Positions 35,692 to 47,102 of a stretch of 64,000 bases of DNA are shown in pieces. This DNA is from Ensifer canadensis (GTDB lineage: Bacteria > Pseudomonadota > Alphaproteobacteria > Rhizobiales > Rhizobiaceae). Location: contig NZ_CP083370.1 in assembly GCF_017488845.2 (NCBI RefSeq), positions 2,418,001 to 2,482,000 on the forward strand, read 5' to 3'. The notes below the pieces were generated by a model, which ran no database searches, was not told the DNA's origin, and was given only the letters and a program-made list of their open reading frames with translations. The first letter of the stretch is position 1, and each line of letters starts with the position of its first letter. Position numbers and translations under genes: made by a program.

Positions 35692-36513
35692 ATGGGCAGG
35701 CTAGCCAAAACGCTTGTGATGACCGCAGCGATCATCGGGCTGTTGTGGACCGGCGCGCAAGCCGCCGACCGGACGGCGCTCTATGTCAGCGATGCGATCG
35801 TCACAGGCACCGGCGAGCAGAACCGGCAGATCGGCTTTCGCGAATGCCTGAGCGAGGTTCTCGTCAAGGTCTCCGGCGATTTCACGCTCACGGGGAGCAC
35901 GGCACTTGCCGCCCTGCAGGTGCAAGCCGCAGAGTTCGTCGCCTCGTTCTCCTACCGCGACCGGCTGGAAGGCGTCCCGATTCATGACGAGCAGGGAACG
36001 CATGACCGCCCGCATGACCTTACCTGCCGTTTCGATCCCACCACCATCGATCCGCTCCTGGCAAAGCTCGGGCGCAAGCCGTGGCTGTCGCCGCGGCCGA
36101 CAATCGCCGTGCTGCTTGCCGTTCACGATCAGAGGCGCCGCTTCGTGCTGACGCGCGACGGCAGCGAGAGCCCGTATATGGCGGATTCGCTTGCCGTCGC
36201 GGCAGTACCGCTGGCGCTCTCGGTGCGGCTGCCCGATGCTGCAACGCTTACAAGCAAAGACCTTGATTTCGTCCATCTATCGCGCCAGCGGCCGGCCGAG
36301 CTCAAACAGCTCGCAACGGATATCGGCGCGGAAGTGCCCCTCGCCGGCACCCTCGTATGGTCCGATGCCGCCCGCGGCTGGATCGCCGACTGGCGCATCA
36401 CCGAAAACGGCAGGGAGTATCGCTGGCAGATCCGCGGCGTCAGCTTCGACGAGGCCTTTCGGGATGCCATGCGCGGCGCCGCGCGCATACTCTCCGGCAA
36501 CGGCGCGCCGTAG
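35692..36513 (+). CDS. DUF2066 domain-containing periplasmic protein
   Basis: A 273-residue protein with a signal peptide (MGRLAKTLVMTAAIIGLLWT, then GAQAA). The DUF2066 domain is recognised by RECLSEVLVKVSGDFTLTG and RPTIAVLLAVHDQRRR. This family is found in alpha- and gammaproteobacteria with no assigned function. It starts seven bases after the LprI-like gene and probably shares its transcript. Confidence 0.85.
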   Translation: MGRLAKTLVMTAAIIGLLWTGAQAADRTALYVSDAIVTGTGEQNRQIGFRECLSEVLVKVSGDFTLTGSTALAALQVQAAEFVASFSYRDRLEGVPIHDEQGTHDRPHDLTCRFDPTTIDPLLAKLGRKPWLSPRPTIAVLLAVHDQRRRFVLTRDGSESPYMADSLAVAAVPLALSVRLPDAATLTSKDLDFVHLSRQRPAELKQLATDIGAEVPLAGTLVWSDAARGWIADWRITENGREYRWQIRGVSFDEAFRDAMRGAARILSGNGAP

Positions 36514-36557
36514 ATAAGCATCGTATTGCCGATTGTTGCGCTCAGCGCCTGCTGATC

Positions 36558-36851
36558 TCAGCCCAGGGACGCGACCAACTCGCGATAGGCGGCTTCCGGG
36601 AAGGCCTTGAGCGTCCGCGTGCGCACATTGCCACCCATGCCGAGCGTCATGGCAAAGCGCGCCGCCACCGCATCGTCAGGCGCCTCGCAGATAGCCACCA
36701 TGTCGTACTCGCCCATGGTCAGAAAGAAATGTTTGAAGGAGCCGCCCATGTCGGCGAGCATCTTCTTGGCCGCGTCGAGCCGCTTGGGAGACTCGCGCAC
36801 GTTCTTAACGCCCTGCTCTGTCCAGTTGAGGAGCACGACATAAGTGGTCAT
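36558..36851 (-). CDS. GYD domain-containing protein
   Basis: A 97-residue GYD-domain protein: TYVVLLNWTEQGVKNVRESP at the N-terminus and TMGEYDMVAICEAPDD as the family core. The role is unknown. GGAGGTG lies close before the ATG at 36851. It converges on the DUF2066 gene. Confidence 0.88.
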   Translation of the reverse strand: MTTYVVLLNWTEQGVKNVRESPKRLDAAKKMLADMGGSFKHFFLTMGEYDMVAICEAPDDAVAARFAMTLGMGGNVRTRTLKAFPEAAYRELVASLG

Positions 36852-36982
36852 TTCACACCTCCATGAGGGCACGCTTCACGCCCACGGTGCGACTGCCCGT
36901 GCTTCAAGCCGGGTGCCCCAATTGCTCCGAAAGGGGAAGTATAGTCCTGTGCGGAGACACCTACAAGAAAGCATCGGAACAA

Positions 36983-37010
36983 CAAAAAAGCCGGGCTGAG
37001 CGCCCGGCTT
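36983..37010 (-). terminator. Terminator of rpoD
   Basis: On the minus strand AAGCCGGGC-GCTCA-GCCCGGCTT is followed by TTTTGTTG. It lies 25 bases beyond the rpoD stop codon. Confidence 0.75.
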
Positions 37011-37034
37011 CTTGATGGTTCGACCTTCGACCGC

Positions 37035-39092
<2,058 letters not shown>

Positions 39093-39551
39093 TTAGTTCG
39101 TCGCTTTCCTTGTCGCAACCGGCGTGAGCCCGGTGCAAATGCCGCTCGAAGGTCCGGGTGCGCCGCGCACCCGCCACCGAATCATTTCCCCTGACGTAAC
39201 GGGATGATGTTTAATTCCTGATTAACCACGATAGCGATCGTGGCAAAGCGGGCAAGCTCCGACAGTCCTGCCACTGAAGCACTACTGGCATGATATCCTA
39301 ACCGCCGTGTCATTTCGCCATTTCTTGCTTGGAAATGGTGATTCCCAGAATTTTCGATCCCGTCAAGCATTTCCGCTGAAAAACCGCCCGATTCGGCAAA
39401 AATCGCCTCAGTTCATGTTTTTTGGTGTTTATCAGCGTCCGCTGAACATGTAGGCGCTGCCCGTCAAAAGACAAGGGTCGATACCGCTTATCGGCAAGGC
39501 TCCGTTGTGCCTTGGCCAACGGCGCAACCATGACTATACGCGTTGGCACCC
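39093..39551. other. Upstream region of rpoD, no gene recognised
   Basis: A 459-base gap between the rpoD start and the GFA gene stop. It holds AT-richer stretches and presumably the rpoD promoter, but no element strong enough to name a promoter or RNA. Confidence 0.5.
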
Positions 39552-39896
39552 TCACACCGAAAGCCCGTCATATTTGACGATCTTCACTGCCTCAATGTCG
39601 AACTCCGGCAGACAGCGCAGGTTGACGGCCGCCATGGGTCCGTTCGGACCGGCCCCTTCGCCGAAGGGTGCGATGCCACAATGGTTGCAGAAATGATGCT
39701 TGATGACATGCCTGTTGAATTCATAGGTCGAGAGATCAGCTTCCGGCGTCTTCAGCCTCAGACTGTCGCGCGAAACGAAGGCCAGCAATCCGCCACGCCG
39801 GCGACACATCGAACAATTGCAATCGATCGCCTCGGCGAAGTTGCCCTCAACTTCGAAGGCAATCTTTCCACAATGACAGCTTCCCTCATAGCGCAT
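39552..39896 (-). CDS. GFA-family (glutathione-dependent formaldehyde-activating enzyme type) protein
   Basis: A 114-residue protein of the GFA/CENP-V family with the zinc-ligand cysteines CHCG, CNCSMC and HFCNHCG. The fold binds one or two zinc ions; several members act on S-hydroxymethylglutathione, but most have no proven activity. No operon partner is seen. Confidence 0.9.
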   Translation of the reverse strand: MRYEGSCHCGKIAFEVEGNFAEAIDCNCSMCRRRGGLLAFVSRDSLRLKTPEADLSTYEFNRHVIKHHFCNHCGIAPFGEGAGPNGPMAAVNLRCLPEFDIEAVKIVKYDGLSV

Positions 39897-40097
39897 GCAC
39901 GGGCTCCTCTGATCGTCTCAACCGCTGATCGCAGACATCGGCAGCGTCGGCAAAGATAGTGCACCGCAGCCGACGAACAAGCCGGATCAACAAGACGCAA
40001 AACAATTCCTGAAACGGCGGACTTCGTCTTAGAGTTCGCAACATTATTCCGGTTTTTCGCTTGCCCGCGACCCGATCTCGAAAGACCTTCCGCCCTA
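39897..40097. other. Upstream region of the GFA gene
   Basis: About 200 bases with no recognised structure, followed directly by the RIME1 copy. Together with that copy it makes a 320-base gene-free interval before the GyrI-like gene. Confidence 0.4.
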
Positions 40098-40201
40098 CTG
40101 CATGTTTCCTTAAATCGTACCCGATTTATGGACAAAAACATGCGGCAATTCAAAGCGCTACAGCGACCTTTGCGCGTCTGAAAAGACGCGCGGCGCTGCA
40201 G
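40098..40201 (+). repeat. RIME1-type mosaic element, copy D
   Basis: Both palindromes are present (CCTTAAATCG...CGATTTATGG and CTACAGCGACC...GGCGCTGCAG), with several substitutions. It ends directly before the ribosome binding site of the GyrI-like gene, so it lies in the 5' leader. Confidence 0.75.
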
Positions 40202-40216
40202 GAAACGGAGGCCAGA

Positions 40217-40675
40217 ATGAACATCAAGGAAACCGACGCCATGCGCGTCATCAGCATTGCGCGCAGGATCACAATCCCGGACGTCAGGCATGCAGCCGCC
40301 GAGCTGGCACCGCTGATCGAGGCGGAGATCGGCCGGGCGGGGCGCAAGCCCGCAGGGCCTTGGATCTTCATCGCGCAGAACCTGCCGAAGAACGCCAGAA
40401 CCGTCTTTGACTGGCGCATCTGCCGACCCGTCGAGCGTGGCGAGGGCTATCGCGGCGCGCTGGATATGATCGAGCTCGAGCCGATCATGGTAGCCTCGAC
40501 CCTGCATCAAGGCCCGATGCGAAGCCTCTTCACCCAGGGCTATGCGCCGCTGGTGGAAAAGATCGAGATGAGCAGACACAATTTCTCCGGCGAGAGCCGC
40601 GAGATTTATCATCGCTGGGCCGGCCCGGGCGCCCGCTACCACGAGATCGAGATCCAGTTCGGCCTTGCCAACTAG
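40217..40675 (+). CDS. GyrI-like small-molecule binding domain protein
   Basis: A 152-residue protein with a GyrI/AraC effector-binding-like domain; recognisable parts are RRITIPDVRHAAAELAPLI and IYHRWAGPGARYHEIEIQFG. Such domains bind small hydrophobic molecules and antibiotics. GGAGGCC precedes the ATG at 40217. No operon partner is seen; a rhizobial dispersed repeat follows the stop directly. Confidence 0.75.
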   Translation: MNIKETDAMRVISIARRITIPDVRHAAAELAPLIEAEIGRAGRKPAGPWIFIAQNLPKNARTVFDWRICRPVERGEGYRGALDMIELEPIMVASTLHQGPMRSLFTQGYAPLVEKIEMSRHNFSGESREIYHRWAGPGARYHEIEIQFGLAN

Positions 40676-40772
40676 AGCATTTCCAGGAGAAGTGCGCAGC
40701 GGTTTTCCGTCAGGAAATGCGCAAAAACAAAGAGATATAGCGTTTCTGCGATTCCGTCTAAACGGGAAACGC
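40676..40772. repeat. Rhizobial dispersed palindromic repeat
   Basis: Starts AGCATTTCCAGGAGAAGTGC and ends in the inverted pair GCGTTTC (40740-40746)/GAAACGC (40766-40772). The GAGCATTTCCAGGA-type start is a familiar intergenic repeat of Rhizobium-like genomes, and a related piece lies at 26830-26850 upstream of the GH26-like gene. Confidence 0.5.
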
Positions 40773-40776
40773 TGAC

Positions 40777-40807
40777 GAAAAAGCCGCGCATCCGTGGAAC
40801 GCGCGGC
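40777..40807 (-). terminator. Terminator of the kbl-tdh operon
   Basis: On the minus strand GCCGCGC-N11-GCGCGGC is followed by TTTTTC. It lies 36 bases beyond the tdh stop codon. Confidence 0.65.
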
Positions 40808-40842
40808 CTGGTGGTTTCCGGCACTGCGCCGAAGCGTCCCGC

Positions 40843-41877
40843 TTACCAGTCCATGACGACCTTGCCGGAGTTGCCGGAGCGCATGGCCTCGAAGCCGTCG
40901 CGGAACTCGTCGATGCCGATGCGGTGGGTGATGACCGGTGACAGGTCGAGCCCGCCCTGGACGAAGGCGATCATCTTGTACCAGGTCTCGAACATCTCGC
41001 GGCCGTAGATGCCCTTGAGGTTGAGCATCTTGAAGATCACCTTGTTCCAGTCGATCTCGAATCCGGCCGGCGCAATGCCGAGAATGGCGATCTTGCCACC
41101 ATTGTTCATCTTGTCGATCATGTCGCGGAAGGCGGGTGCTGCCCCCGACATTTCCAGCCCGACATCGAAGCCCTCGGTCATGCCGATCGCCTTCATCACG
41201 TCGGCGAGGTTTTGCTTCGACGCATCGACGACATGGTCGATGCCGACCTTGCGGGCAAGCTCCAGCCGCGTCGGGTTGATGTCGGTGATCACCACCTTGC
41301 GCGCGCCCGAGCGCTTGGCAACCAGTGCCCCCATAATGCCGATCGGCCCGGCGCCGGTCACCAGCACATCCTCGCCGACCAGATCGAACGACAGTGCGGT
41401 GTGCACCGCATTGCCGAAGGGATCGAAGATCGCGGCGATCTCGTCGGGAACGTCTTCGGGGATCGGCACGACATTGTATTCCGGCAGGCAGACGAATTCG
41501 CCGAACGAACCCGGCCGGTTGACACCGACGCCGAGCGTGTTGCGGCAAAGATGGCCACGGCCGGCGCGGCAATTGCGGCACTTGCCGCAGACGATATGGC
41601 CCTCGCCCGAGACCCGCTCGCCGACATGGTATTTGGTGACGGCCGAGCCGACCGCGGCGATCTCGCCCATGAACTCATGGCCGACGACCATCGGCACCGG
41701 AATGGTTTTCTGGGCCCATTGGTCCCAGTTCCAGATATGCACGTCGGTGCCGCAGATCGCCGACTTCTTCACCTTGATCAGCACGTCGTTCGGTCCGACC
41801 TCCGGCACCGGCACACGTTCCATCCAGAGCCCGACCGCCGGCTTCGTCTTGACCAGCGCCTTCATCATCTTCGTCAT
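40843..41877 (-). CDS. tdh: L-threonine 3-dehydrogenase
   Basis: A 344-residue zinc-dependent medium-chain dehydrogenase, close to the 341 residues of E. coli Tdh. The catalytic-zinc residues are in [14 protein letters not shown] and VGHEFMGE, the structural-zinc cysteines in [15 protein letters not shown], and the NAD-binding motif is [15 protein letters not shown]. It oxidises threonine to 2-amino-3-ketobutyrate, which Kbl then cleaves to glycine and acetyl-CoA. It is downstream of kbl in the same operon, separated by a 124-base gap that holds a palindromic repeat. Confidence 0.97.
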   Translation of the reverse strand: MTKMMKALVKTKPAVGLWMERVPVPEVGPNDVLIKVKKSAICGTDVHIWNWDQWAQKTIPVPMVVGHEFMGEIAAVGSAVTKYHVGERVSGEGHIVCGKCRNCRAGRGHLCRNTLGVGVNRPGSFGEFVCLPEYNVVPIPEDVPDEIAAIFDPFGNAVHTALSFDLVGEDVLVTGAGPIGIMGALVAKRSGARKVVITDINPTRLELARKVGIDHVVDASKQNLADVMKAIGMTEGFDVGLEMSGAAPAFRDMIDKMNNGGKIAILGIAPAGFEIDWNKVIFKMLNLKGIYGREMFETWYKMIAFVQGGLDLSPVITHRIGIDEFRDGFEAMRSGNSGKVVMDW

Positions 41878-41913
41878 TTGGTTGTCTCCAAAATCAACTG
41901 CCCGCCTGGGGCC

Positions 41914-41989
41914 GCCCCTCATCCGGCTGCCGCCACCTTCTCCCCGCGAGACGGGGAGAAGGAACATGCCGAGGGCTAGGGTGAGGGGC
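41914..41989 (-). repeat. Rhizobial palindromic repeat between kbl and tdh
   Basis: An outer inverted pair GCCCCTCA/TGAGGGGC encloses an inner stem CCTTCTCCCCG-CGAGA-CGGGGAGAAGG. This is a common dispersed repeat in Rhizobiales intergenic DNA, here inside the kbl-tdh operon, where it could modulate the ratio of the two transcripts. Confidence 0.7.
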
Positions 41990-42001
41990 AGAGCTCTACA
42001 C

Positions 42002-43192
42002 TCACTTGATCACACCGAGCTCGCGGCCGACCTCTTCGAATGCGGCAATCGCCCGGCGCACGTCGTTTTCGCTGTGGGCGGCCGACATCTGCGTGCGGAT
42101 GCGCGCCTGGCCCTTTGGCACCACCGGGAAGGAGAAGCCGATGACGTAGACGCCCTTCTTGAGCATGCGCGCCGCCATCTCCTGCGCCAGTGCGGCATCG
42201 CCGAGCATCACCGGGATGATCGGATGGCCCTCGCCGGCCAGCGTGAAGCCGAGCTTCGACATCTGGTCACGAAACAGCGCCGCATTGTCCGACAGCCGCG
42301 CCCGCAGCGCATCGCCGTTGTCGATCAGGTCGAACACTTTGAGCGAGGCGGCGGCAATCACCGGCGCCAGCGTGTTGGAAAACAGATAGGGCCGCGAGCG
42401 CTGGCGCAGCCAGTCGACAACCTCGGCCTTGGCCGACGTGTAACCGCCCGAGGCGCCGCCGAGCGCCTTGCCGAGCGTGCCGGTGATGATGTCGACGCGG
42501 CCCTCGACACCGCAATGTTCGGCCGAGCCGCGACCGTTCCTGCCGACGAAGCCGACCGCATGGCTGTCATCGACCATGACCATGGCGCCATACTTCTCGG
42601 CGAGGTCACAGACGCCCCCGAGATTGGCGATGATGCCGTCCATCGAGAACACGCCGTCGGTGGCGATCAGCTTGAAGCGACTGCCTTCGGCCTTCTTCAG
42701 CTCTTCCTCCAGCGCCGCCATGTCGTTGTTGGCATAGCGGAAGCGCTTGGCCTTGGAGAGGCGCACGCCGTCGATGATCGAGGCGTGGTTCAAGGCGTCG
42801 GAGATGATCGCGTCCTCTTCGCCCAGCAGCGTCTCGAACAGGCCGCCATTGGCGTCGAAACAGGAGGAATAAAGGATCGTGTCTTCCAGGCCGAGGAAGG
42901 CGGAGATGCGCGCCTCCAACTGCTTGTGCTCTTCCTGCGTGCCGCAGATGAAGCGCACCGAGGCCATGCCGTAGCCGTAACGGTCGAGCGCCTTTTTGCC
43001 GGCCTCAGTCAGTTCCGCATTGTCGGCCAGGCCGAGATAGTTGTTGGCACAGAAGTTCAGCACCCGCTCGCCCGAGGCAACCTCGATCTCGCCCGCCTGT
43101 TTCGAGACGATCACCCGCTCCGACTTGTAGAGACCGGATGATTTCAAGCCATCGAGTTCGGAGCGGAGGTGGGAAAGAAAAGCATTGGTCAT
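42002..43192 (-). CDS. kbl: Glycine C-acetyltransferase (2-amino-3-ketobutyrate CoA ligase)
   Basis: A 396-residue alpha-oxoamine synthase, the usual length for Kbl. The PLP-binding lysine is in [14 protein letters not shown] and the [10 protein letters not shown] and DDSHAVGF motifs are typical. It converts 2-amino-3-ketobutyrate plus CoA into glycine and acetyl-CoA. It forms the first gene of the kbl-tdh threonine-degradation operon, giving the cell glycine and one-carbon units. Confidence 0.97.
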   Translation of the reverse strand: MTNAFLSHLRSELDGLKSSGLYKSERVIVSKQAGEIEVASGERVLNFCANNYLGLADNAELTEAGKKALDRYGYGMASVRFICGTQEEHKQLEARISAFLGLEDTILYSSCFDANGGLFETLLGEEDAIISDALNHASIIDGVRLSKAKRFRYANNDMAALEEELKKAEGSRFKLIATDGVFSMDGIIANLGGVCDLAEKYGAMVMVDDSHAVGFVGRNGRGSAEHCGVEGRVDIITGTLGKALGGASGGYTSAKAEVVDWLRQRSRPYLFSNTLAPVIAAASLKVFDLIDNGDALRARLSDNAALFRDQMSKLGFTLAGEGHPIIPVMLGDAALAQEMAARMLKKGVYVIGFSFPVVPKGQARIRTQMSAAHSENDVRRAIAAFEEVGRELGVIK

Positions 43193-43455
43193 GGCGGGCC
43201 GCTTTCACTGTGAAAAGGACGTTTCGTGCCAGACGAGTACCACGACAGCTTTCCCGTTGCAGCAAATTCCAGCGGCCAGGCCATGCGCAGAGGCAGTAGT
43301 GAGGGAAAACGACAGGGCCTTTCGCAACAGACCCGCTGGTCTGAAATTTTATGTCGCGCCCTTGGCGGTGCGAGACATATTGCTTCGGCCACTCCAGCTT
43401 TTGAGCGGTCGAAGATCGAAGCTGGCACCCTTTGTCCCATCAAGCACCATCCATT

Positions 43456-44023
43456 CGCGCCGCCGACGCAGCGCGGCTGGATTCCTGTGACAAGCACAGG
43501 AATGAGGGAGGGGACGTAGTTGCAGCCAGCGTATTCAGAATCTGGTCCCCAACAATCGCGGCAATATTATCCCAAGCTCAGGACAATGAGACGGGATCAT
43601 TGGTCAGAGGGCATGCAGATAGGGCGAGATATCCTCCCAATCCGGGTTCATGCGTTCGATCAGGTTCAACTTCCACTTTCGAGGCCATTTCTTGATCGTT
43701 TTCTCCCGAGTTATCGCCGCGGTCAGCAAATCAAACTCCTCAAACCAGACCAGCGTCTTGACGTATCTCGATGTGAAGCCGGGCGTCAGGTCGTTCTGAT
43801 GTTCGTAAAGCCGGGTGGCGAGATCCTTCGTCACGCCAACATAAAGCGTGCCTTTCGCTTGGACGCGAGGATGTAGACATAGCCCCTCATGAAAGGGAAA
43901 TTGGCGATATCGCGCTTATTGCACAAGTAAAAATTGTAGTTGGGTGAAAGAATTTCGACCGCCCGCCACGCCCTCATTCCTGTGCTTGTCACAGGAATCC
44001 AGCCGCGCCGCGTCGGCGGCGCG
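43456..44023. mobile_element. Putative element: GIY-YIG gene between 53-bp inverted repeats
   Basis: A 53-base sequence at 43456-43508 and its reverse complement at 43971-44023 differ at only one position. Each contains an inner palindrome TTCCTGTG-ACAAG-CACAGGAA. Between them, 462 bases apart, lies only the GIY-YIG reading frame at 43604-43890. The arrangement looks like a mobile or once-mobile unit with a nuclease gene inside. No target-site duplication was seen. Confidence 0.55.
43604..43890 (-). pseudogene. GIY-YIG nuclease family protein, frameshifted
   Basis: Two frames together encode one GIY-YIG domain of about 95 residues. The N-terminal piece from ATG 43890 reads MRGYVYILASKRK; the rest, in the next frame, continues LYVGVTKDLATRLYEHQ and ends NPDWEDISPYLHAL. 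One base is missing near 43850-43857 compared with the family's usual text, and the span of 287 bases is one short of 96 codons. The motif YVYIL...LYVGV is the GIY-YIG core. The family includes small DNA endonucleases similar to UvrC's domain and homing nucleases. A sequencing error is possible but the break is clear here. Confidence 0.75.
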
Positions 44024-44129
44024 ACTTAGCTGGTCTGAGGGCGGAACTCCCCCAACTTCGTACTGCACCAGTGCCGAAAAGATACGAGAATCGGGACAAA
44101 GCCCAACCGCGAGAGCTAATCGTCGGGCC

Positions 44130-46010
44130 TCACCCCTCCAAATACCCGTCGATCACGGCCAGAAATGCCTCGCCGTACCGCTCGCGTTTGCTTTCGCCGA
44201 TGCCGGGGATGTCGAGCAGCTCGTCGAAGCCGCGCGGGCGCTCCTTGGCGAGCGCGATCAGCGTTGCATCCGGGAAGACGACGTAGGGCGGCACGTTCAG
44301 GTCCTTGGCGATGGTGAAGCGCTCGGCGCGCAGCAGTTCGAACAGTTCGAGGTCGGAACCGGCAAGGTCGGCGCGCTCGCGCTGGCTGCCCGATTTCGCC
44401 TGCCGCGCCGCCTTGCCCGTCTGCGGGCGGTCCTTGCGAAACAGCACCTGGCGCTCGCGCTTGAACACGGCGCGGGCCTCCGCTTCGAGCTTGACTGCGC
44501 CGAAGGCCGTGTGATCGACGCTGACGAGACCGGCGGCCAGCAATTGCCGAAACACCGATTGCCAGGTACGCGCCGGCAGATCCTTGCCGGCGCCGAAGAC
44601 CGGGATGTCGACATGGCCGAAACGCTCGGTCTTTTCGTTGACGGTCCCCATCAGCACGTCGACGACATGGCCGGTGCCGAAGCGCTCGCCGGTGCGGTAG
44701 ACGGCGGCGAGCGCCTTGATCGCGGCCTCGGTGCCGTCCCAGGTTTCCACGGGCTTCAGGCAGGTATCGCAATGACCGCAACGACCGGGATGCGCCTCGC
44801 CGAAATGCGCGAGGATCGCCTGTCGGCGGCAGCCAGCCGTCTCACAGATCGCCAAAAGCGCATTGAGCTTGCCGCGCTCGATGCGCTTGATTTCGTCCGC
44901 CACTGCGCCCTCGTCGATCATCCGGCGGCGCTGCAAGACGTCGGCCATGCCATAGGCCATCCAGACCTCGGACGGTTGGCCGTCACGTCCGGCGCGGCCG
45001 GTCTCCTGGTAATAGGCCTCGACCGAGCCCGGCAGATCGAGATGGGCGACATAGCGCACATCCGGCTTGTCGATGCCCATGCCGAAGGCGACGGTTGCGA
45101 CCAGGCAGAGGCTCTCCTCCTTGAGGAACGCGTCCTGATGGGTGTCGCGCAGCGTCCGGTCCATGCCGGCGTGATAGGGCAGCGCTCGAATGCCCTGCCC
45201 GTTCAACCATTCCGCAGTGTCCTCGACCTTTGCCCGCGACAGGCAATAGACGATGCCGGACGATCCGCGGAAGCGGGAGACAAAGCGCAGCAACTGCTGG
45301 CGCGGCTGGTCGCGCTCGACAATTTCATAGGCGATGTTCGGTCGGTCGAAGCTGGTGGTAAAGACTTCGGCGCCCTGCAGCGACAAGCGCTCGATAATGT
45401 CTTCGCGGGTATGCGGATCGGCCGTCGCCGTCAGCGCGATGCGCGGAACGCCGGGATAGCGCTCGGCAAGCAGGCCGAGGGTGCGATATTCCGGCCGGAA
45501 ATCATGACCCCACTGCGAAACGCAATGGGCCTCGTCGATGGCGAAAAGCGCAATGCGGGCATTGCCGATGAGATCGGCGAAACCATCGGTGACGATGCGC
45601 TCGGGCGTGACGTAGAGGAGGTCAAGCGTGCCATCGGCAATCTGCCGGCGCACGGCCACCGCTTCTTCGCGCGTCAGGGACGAATTGAGTGCCGCCGCAT
45701 TGACGCCGAGCTGCTTCAACGCCTCGACCTGATCGCGCATCAGCGCGATCAGCGGCGAAACGACGACGCCGAGGCCGGGACGGCAGAGTGCAGGGATCTG
45801 GAAGCAGAGCGACTTGCCGGCGCCGGTCGGAAACAGAACGACTGCATCGCCTCCGGCGGCCACATGCTCGACCACCTCCTGCTGCCGGCCGCGAAAGGCG
45901 GAGTAGCCATAGACGCGTTTGAGCACATCCAAAGGTGCCGGCGCGGCTCCGTCGAAGAGATGGCCGGCGACGCCCTTGGCGCATTGCGCCCTTTGCCCAA
46001 TCTCCATCAT
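44130..46010 (-). CDS. recQ: ATP-dependent DNA helicase RecQ
   Basis: A 626-residue RecQ helicase. The Walker A motif is FPTGAGKS, the helicase box [20 protein letters not shown] is the RecQ signature, and the ARG finger region [15 protein letters not shown] is intact. The zinc-binding RQC domain has CETAGCRRQ and CGHCDTC, and a C-terminal HRDC domain ends with the segment [19 protein letters not shown]. It unwinds recombination intermediates and replication forks. It is monocistronic. Confidence 0.96.
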   Translation of the reverse strand: MMEIGQRAQCAKGVAGHLFDGAAPAPLDVLKRVYGYSAFRGRQQEVVEHVAAGGDAVVLFPTGAGKSLCFQIPALCRPGLGVVVSPLIALMRDQVEALKQLGVNAAALNSSLTREEAVAVRRQIADGTLDLLYVTPERIVTDGFADLIGNARIALFAIDEAHCVSQWGHDFRPEYRTLGLLAERYPGVPRIALTATADPHTREDIIERLSLQGAEVFTTSFDRPNIAYEIVERDQPRQQLLRFVSRFRGSSGIVYCLSRAKVEDTAEWLNGQGIRALPYHAGMDRTLRDTHQDAFLKEESLCLVATVAFGMGIDKPDVRYVAHLDLPGSVEAYYQETGRAGRDGQPSEVWMAYGMADVLQRRRMIDEGAVADEIKRIERGKLNALLAICETAGCRRQAILAHFGEAHPGRCGHCDTCLKPVETWDGTEAAIKALAAVYRTGERFGTGHVVDVLMGTVNEKTERFGHVDIPVFGAGKDLPARTWQSVFRQLLAAGLVSVDHTAFGAVKLEAEARAVFKRERQVLFRKDRPQTGKAARQAKSGSQRERADLAGSDLELFELLRAERFTIAKDLNVPPYVVFPDATLIALAKERPRGFDELLDIPGIGESKRERYGEAFLAVIDGYLEG

Positions 46011-46205
46011 ATCTCCTTTACGGGAATCACCTGATCATCATCGCCCCAAGCGACCGCAATGCCATAGCCTTCCGGTCAACGGAATAGAGCAAGGCAAATC
46101 GCGGCGGCTGGACGGGCGGCTTCGGACCTGTTAGCTGAACTCGCCGCCGATGCGACCCTTCCGGTCACCGGCAATCTCGTGGATTGAAAAAACTGGAAAG
46201 TAACG

Positions 46206-47045
46206 ATGTCTAGCATTCTGGCGGCAAGCGGCGGCGTCAAGCAGTTAATCTGCATCAACTGGGGGACCAAATACGGCGCGCCCTTCATCAACCGCCTCTA
46301 TGCCATGGCGGCGCGCAACATCACCCCGCCCTTCACCTTCACCTGCTTCACCGACAATCGCGAGGGTCTGCACCCGGAAATTCTCTGCGAGGATCTGCCG
46401 CCGCTGGACATTGGAAAAATGCCCGAGAAGACGCCGGGCATCTGGAACAAATCTCGGCTATGGGGCGCCAAGCTGGGCAACCTCAGCGGACCGGTGCTGT
46501 TTCTGGACCTCGATATCGTCATCGTCGGGTCGCTCGACGCCTTCTTCGAGGTCGGAGAACCCGACGATGTGATCCTGGCGCGCAACCAGACGACGCCGTT
46601 CGAACGGCTCGGCCAGACCTCGCTGTTTCGCTTCCCGGTCGGCAAGCTGGTGCCGCTGCAGCAGAAGTTCCTGGCCGATCCGCAAGCCGTTGCCAATGAA
46701 TACCGCTTCGAGCAGCGTTTCGTGACGCGCAACGCGCCGGGCGGCGTAAAACTTTTCCCAAGGCGCTGGGTGCTGCATTTCCGGCAGGACTGCCACTGGC
46801 CGCTCCCCCTAAACTACTTCTTCGCGCCGCGCCTGCCGACCGATGCACGCGTGGTGCTTTTCCCCCGCAGCCTGCTGCCGCAGCATGCGATCGACGGACA
46901 GTATGGCTATCGCGGCCGCGTGGACACGCCGCTCGGGCATATCCGGCGCCTGTTTTCCGGTGACCGGCGTGAAAAGAATCCAATCCGCTACCTGCGCCAC
47001 TATATCCGCCCAGCTCCCTGGGTGGCCGAACATTGGCGCGAATAG
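46206..47045 (+). CDS. Glycosyltransferase-like protein, DxD motif
   Basis: A 279-residue protein with a glycosyltransferase-type fold: NWGTKYGAPFINRLYAMAAR at the N-terminus and VLFLDLDIVIVGSLDAFFEV, whose DLD is the metal-binding D-x-D of nucleotide-sugar transferases. The C-terminal part is rich in Arg/Pro. The family is seen next to recQ/dnaG in rhizobia but its substrate is unknown. It starts 196 bases beyond recQ and converges on dnaG. Confidence 0.75.
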   Translation: MSSILAASGGVKQLICINWGTKYGAPFINRLYAMAARNITPPFTFTCFTDNREGLHPEILCEDLPPLDIGKMPEKTPGIWNKSRLWGAKLGNLSGPVLFLDLDIVIVGSLDAFFEVGEPDDVILARNQTTPFERLGQTSLFRFPVGKLVPLQQKFLADPQAVANEYRFEQRFVTRNAPGGVKLFPRRWVLHFRQDCHWPLPLNYFFAPRLPTDARVVLFPRSLLPQHAIDGQYGYRGRVDTPLGHIRRLFSGDRREKNPIRYLRHYIRPAPWVAEHWRE

Positions 47046-47102
47046 TCGGCATACTGTTGAGACCGGACCGGATTTCGGCGTGGGCGCGCGACTTTTCGGC
47101 GG

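Noticed and set aside
39758..41581. A 607-codon minus-strand frame across the GFA, GyrI-like and tdh genes
   Set aside because: It is out of frame with the real genes there and has no recognisable domain.
41009..43141. A 710-codon open frame on the plus strand across kbl and tdh
   Set aside because: The minus strand encodes clear Tdh and Kbl with all active-site motifs; the plus frame is compositionally biased and lacks motifs.
43944..46034. A 696-codon open frame opposite recQ
   Set aside because: RecQ on the minus strand has complete helicase motifs; the antisense frame has none.
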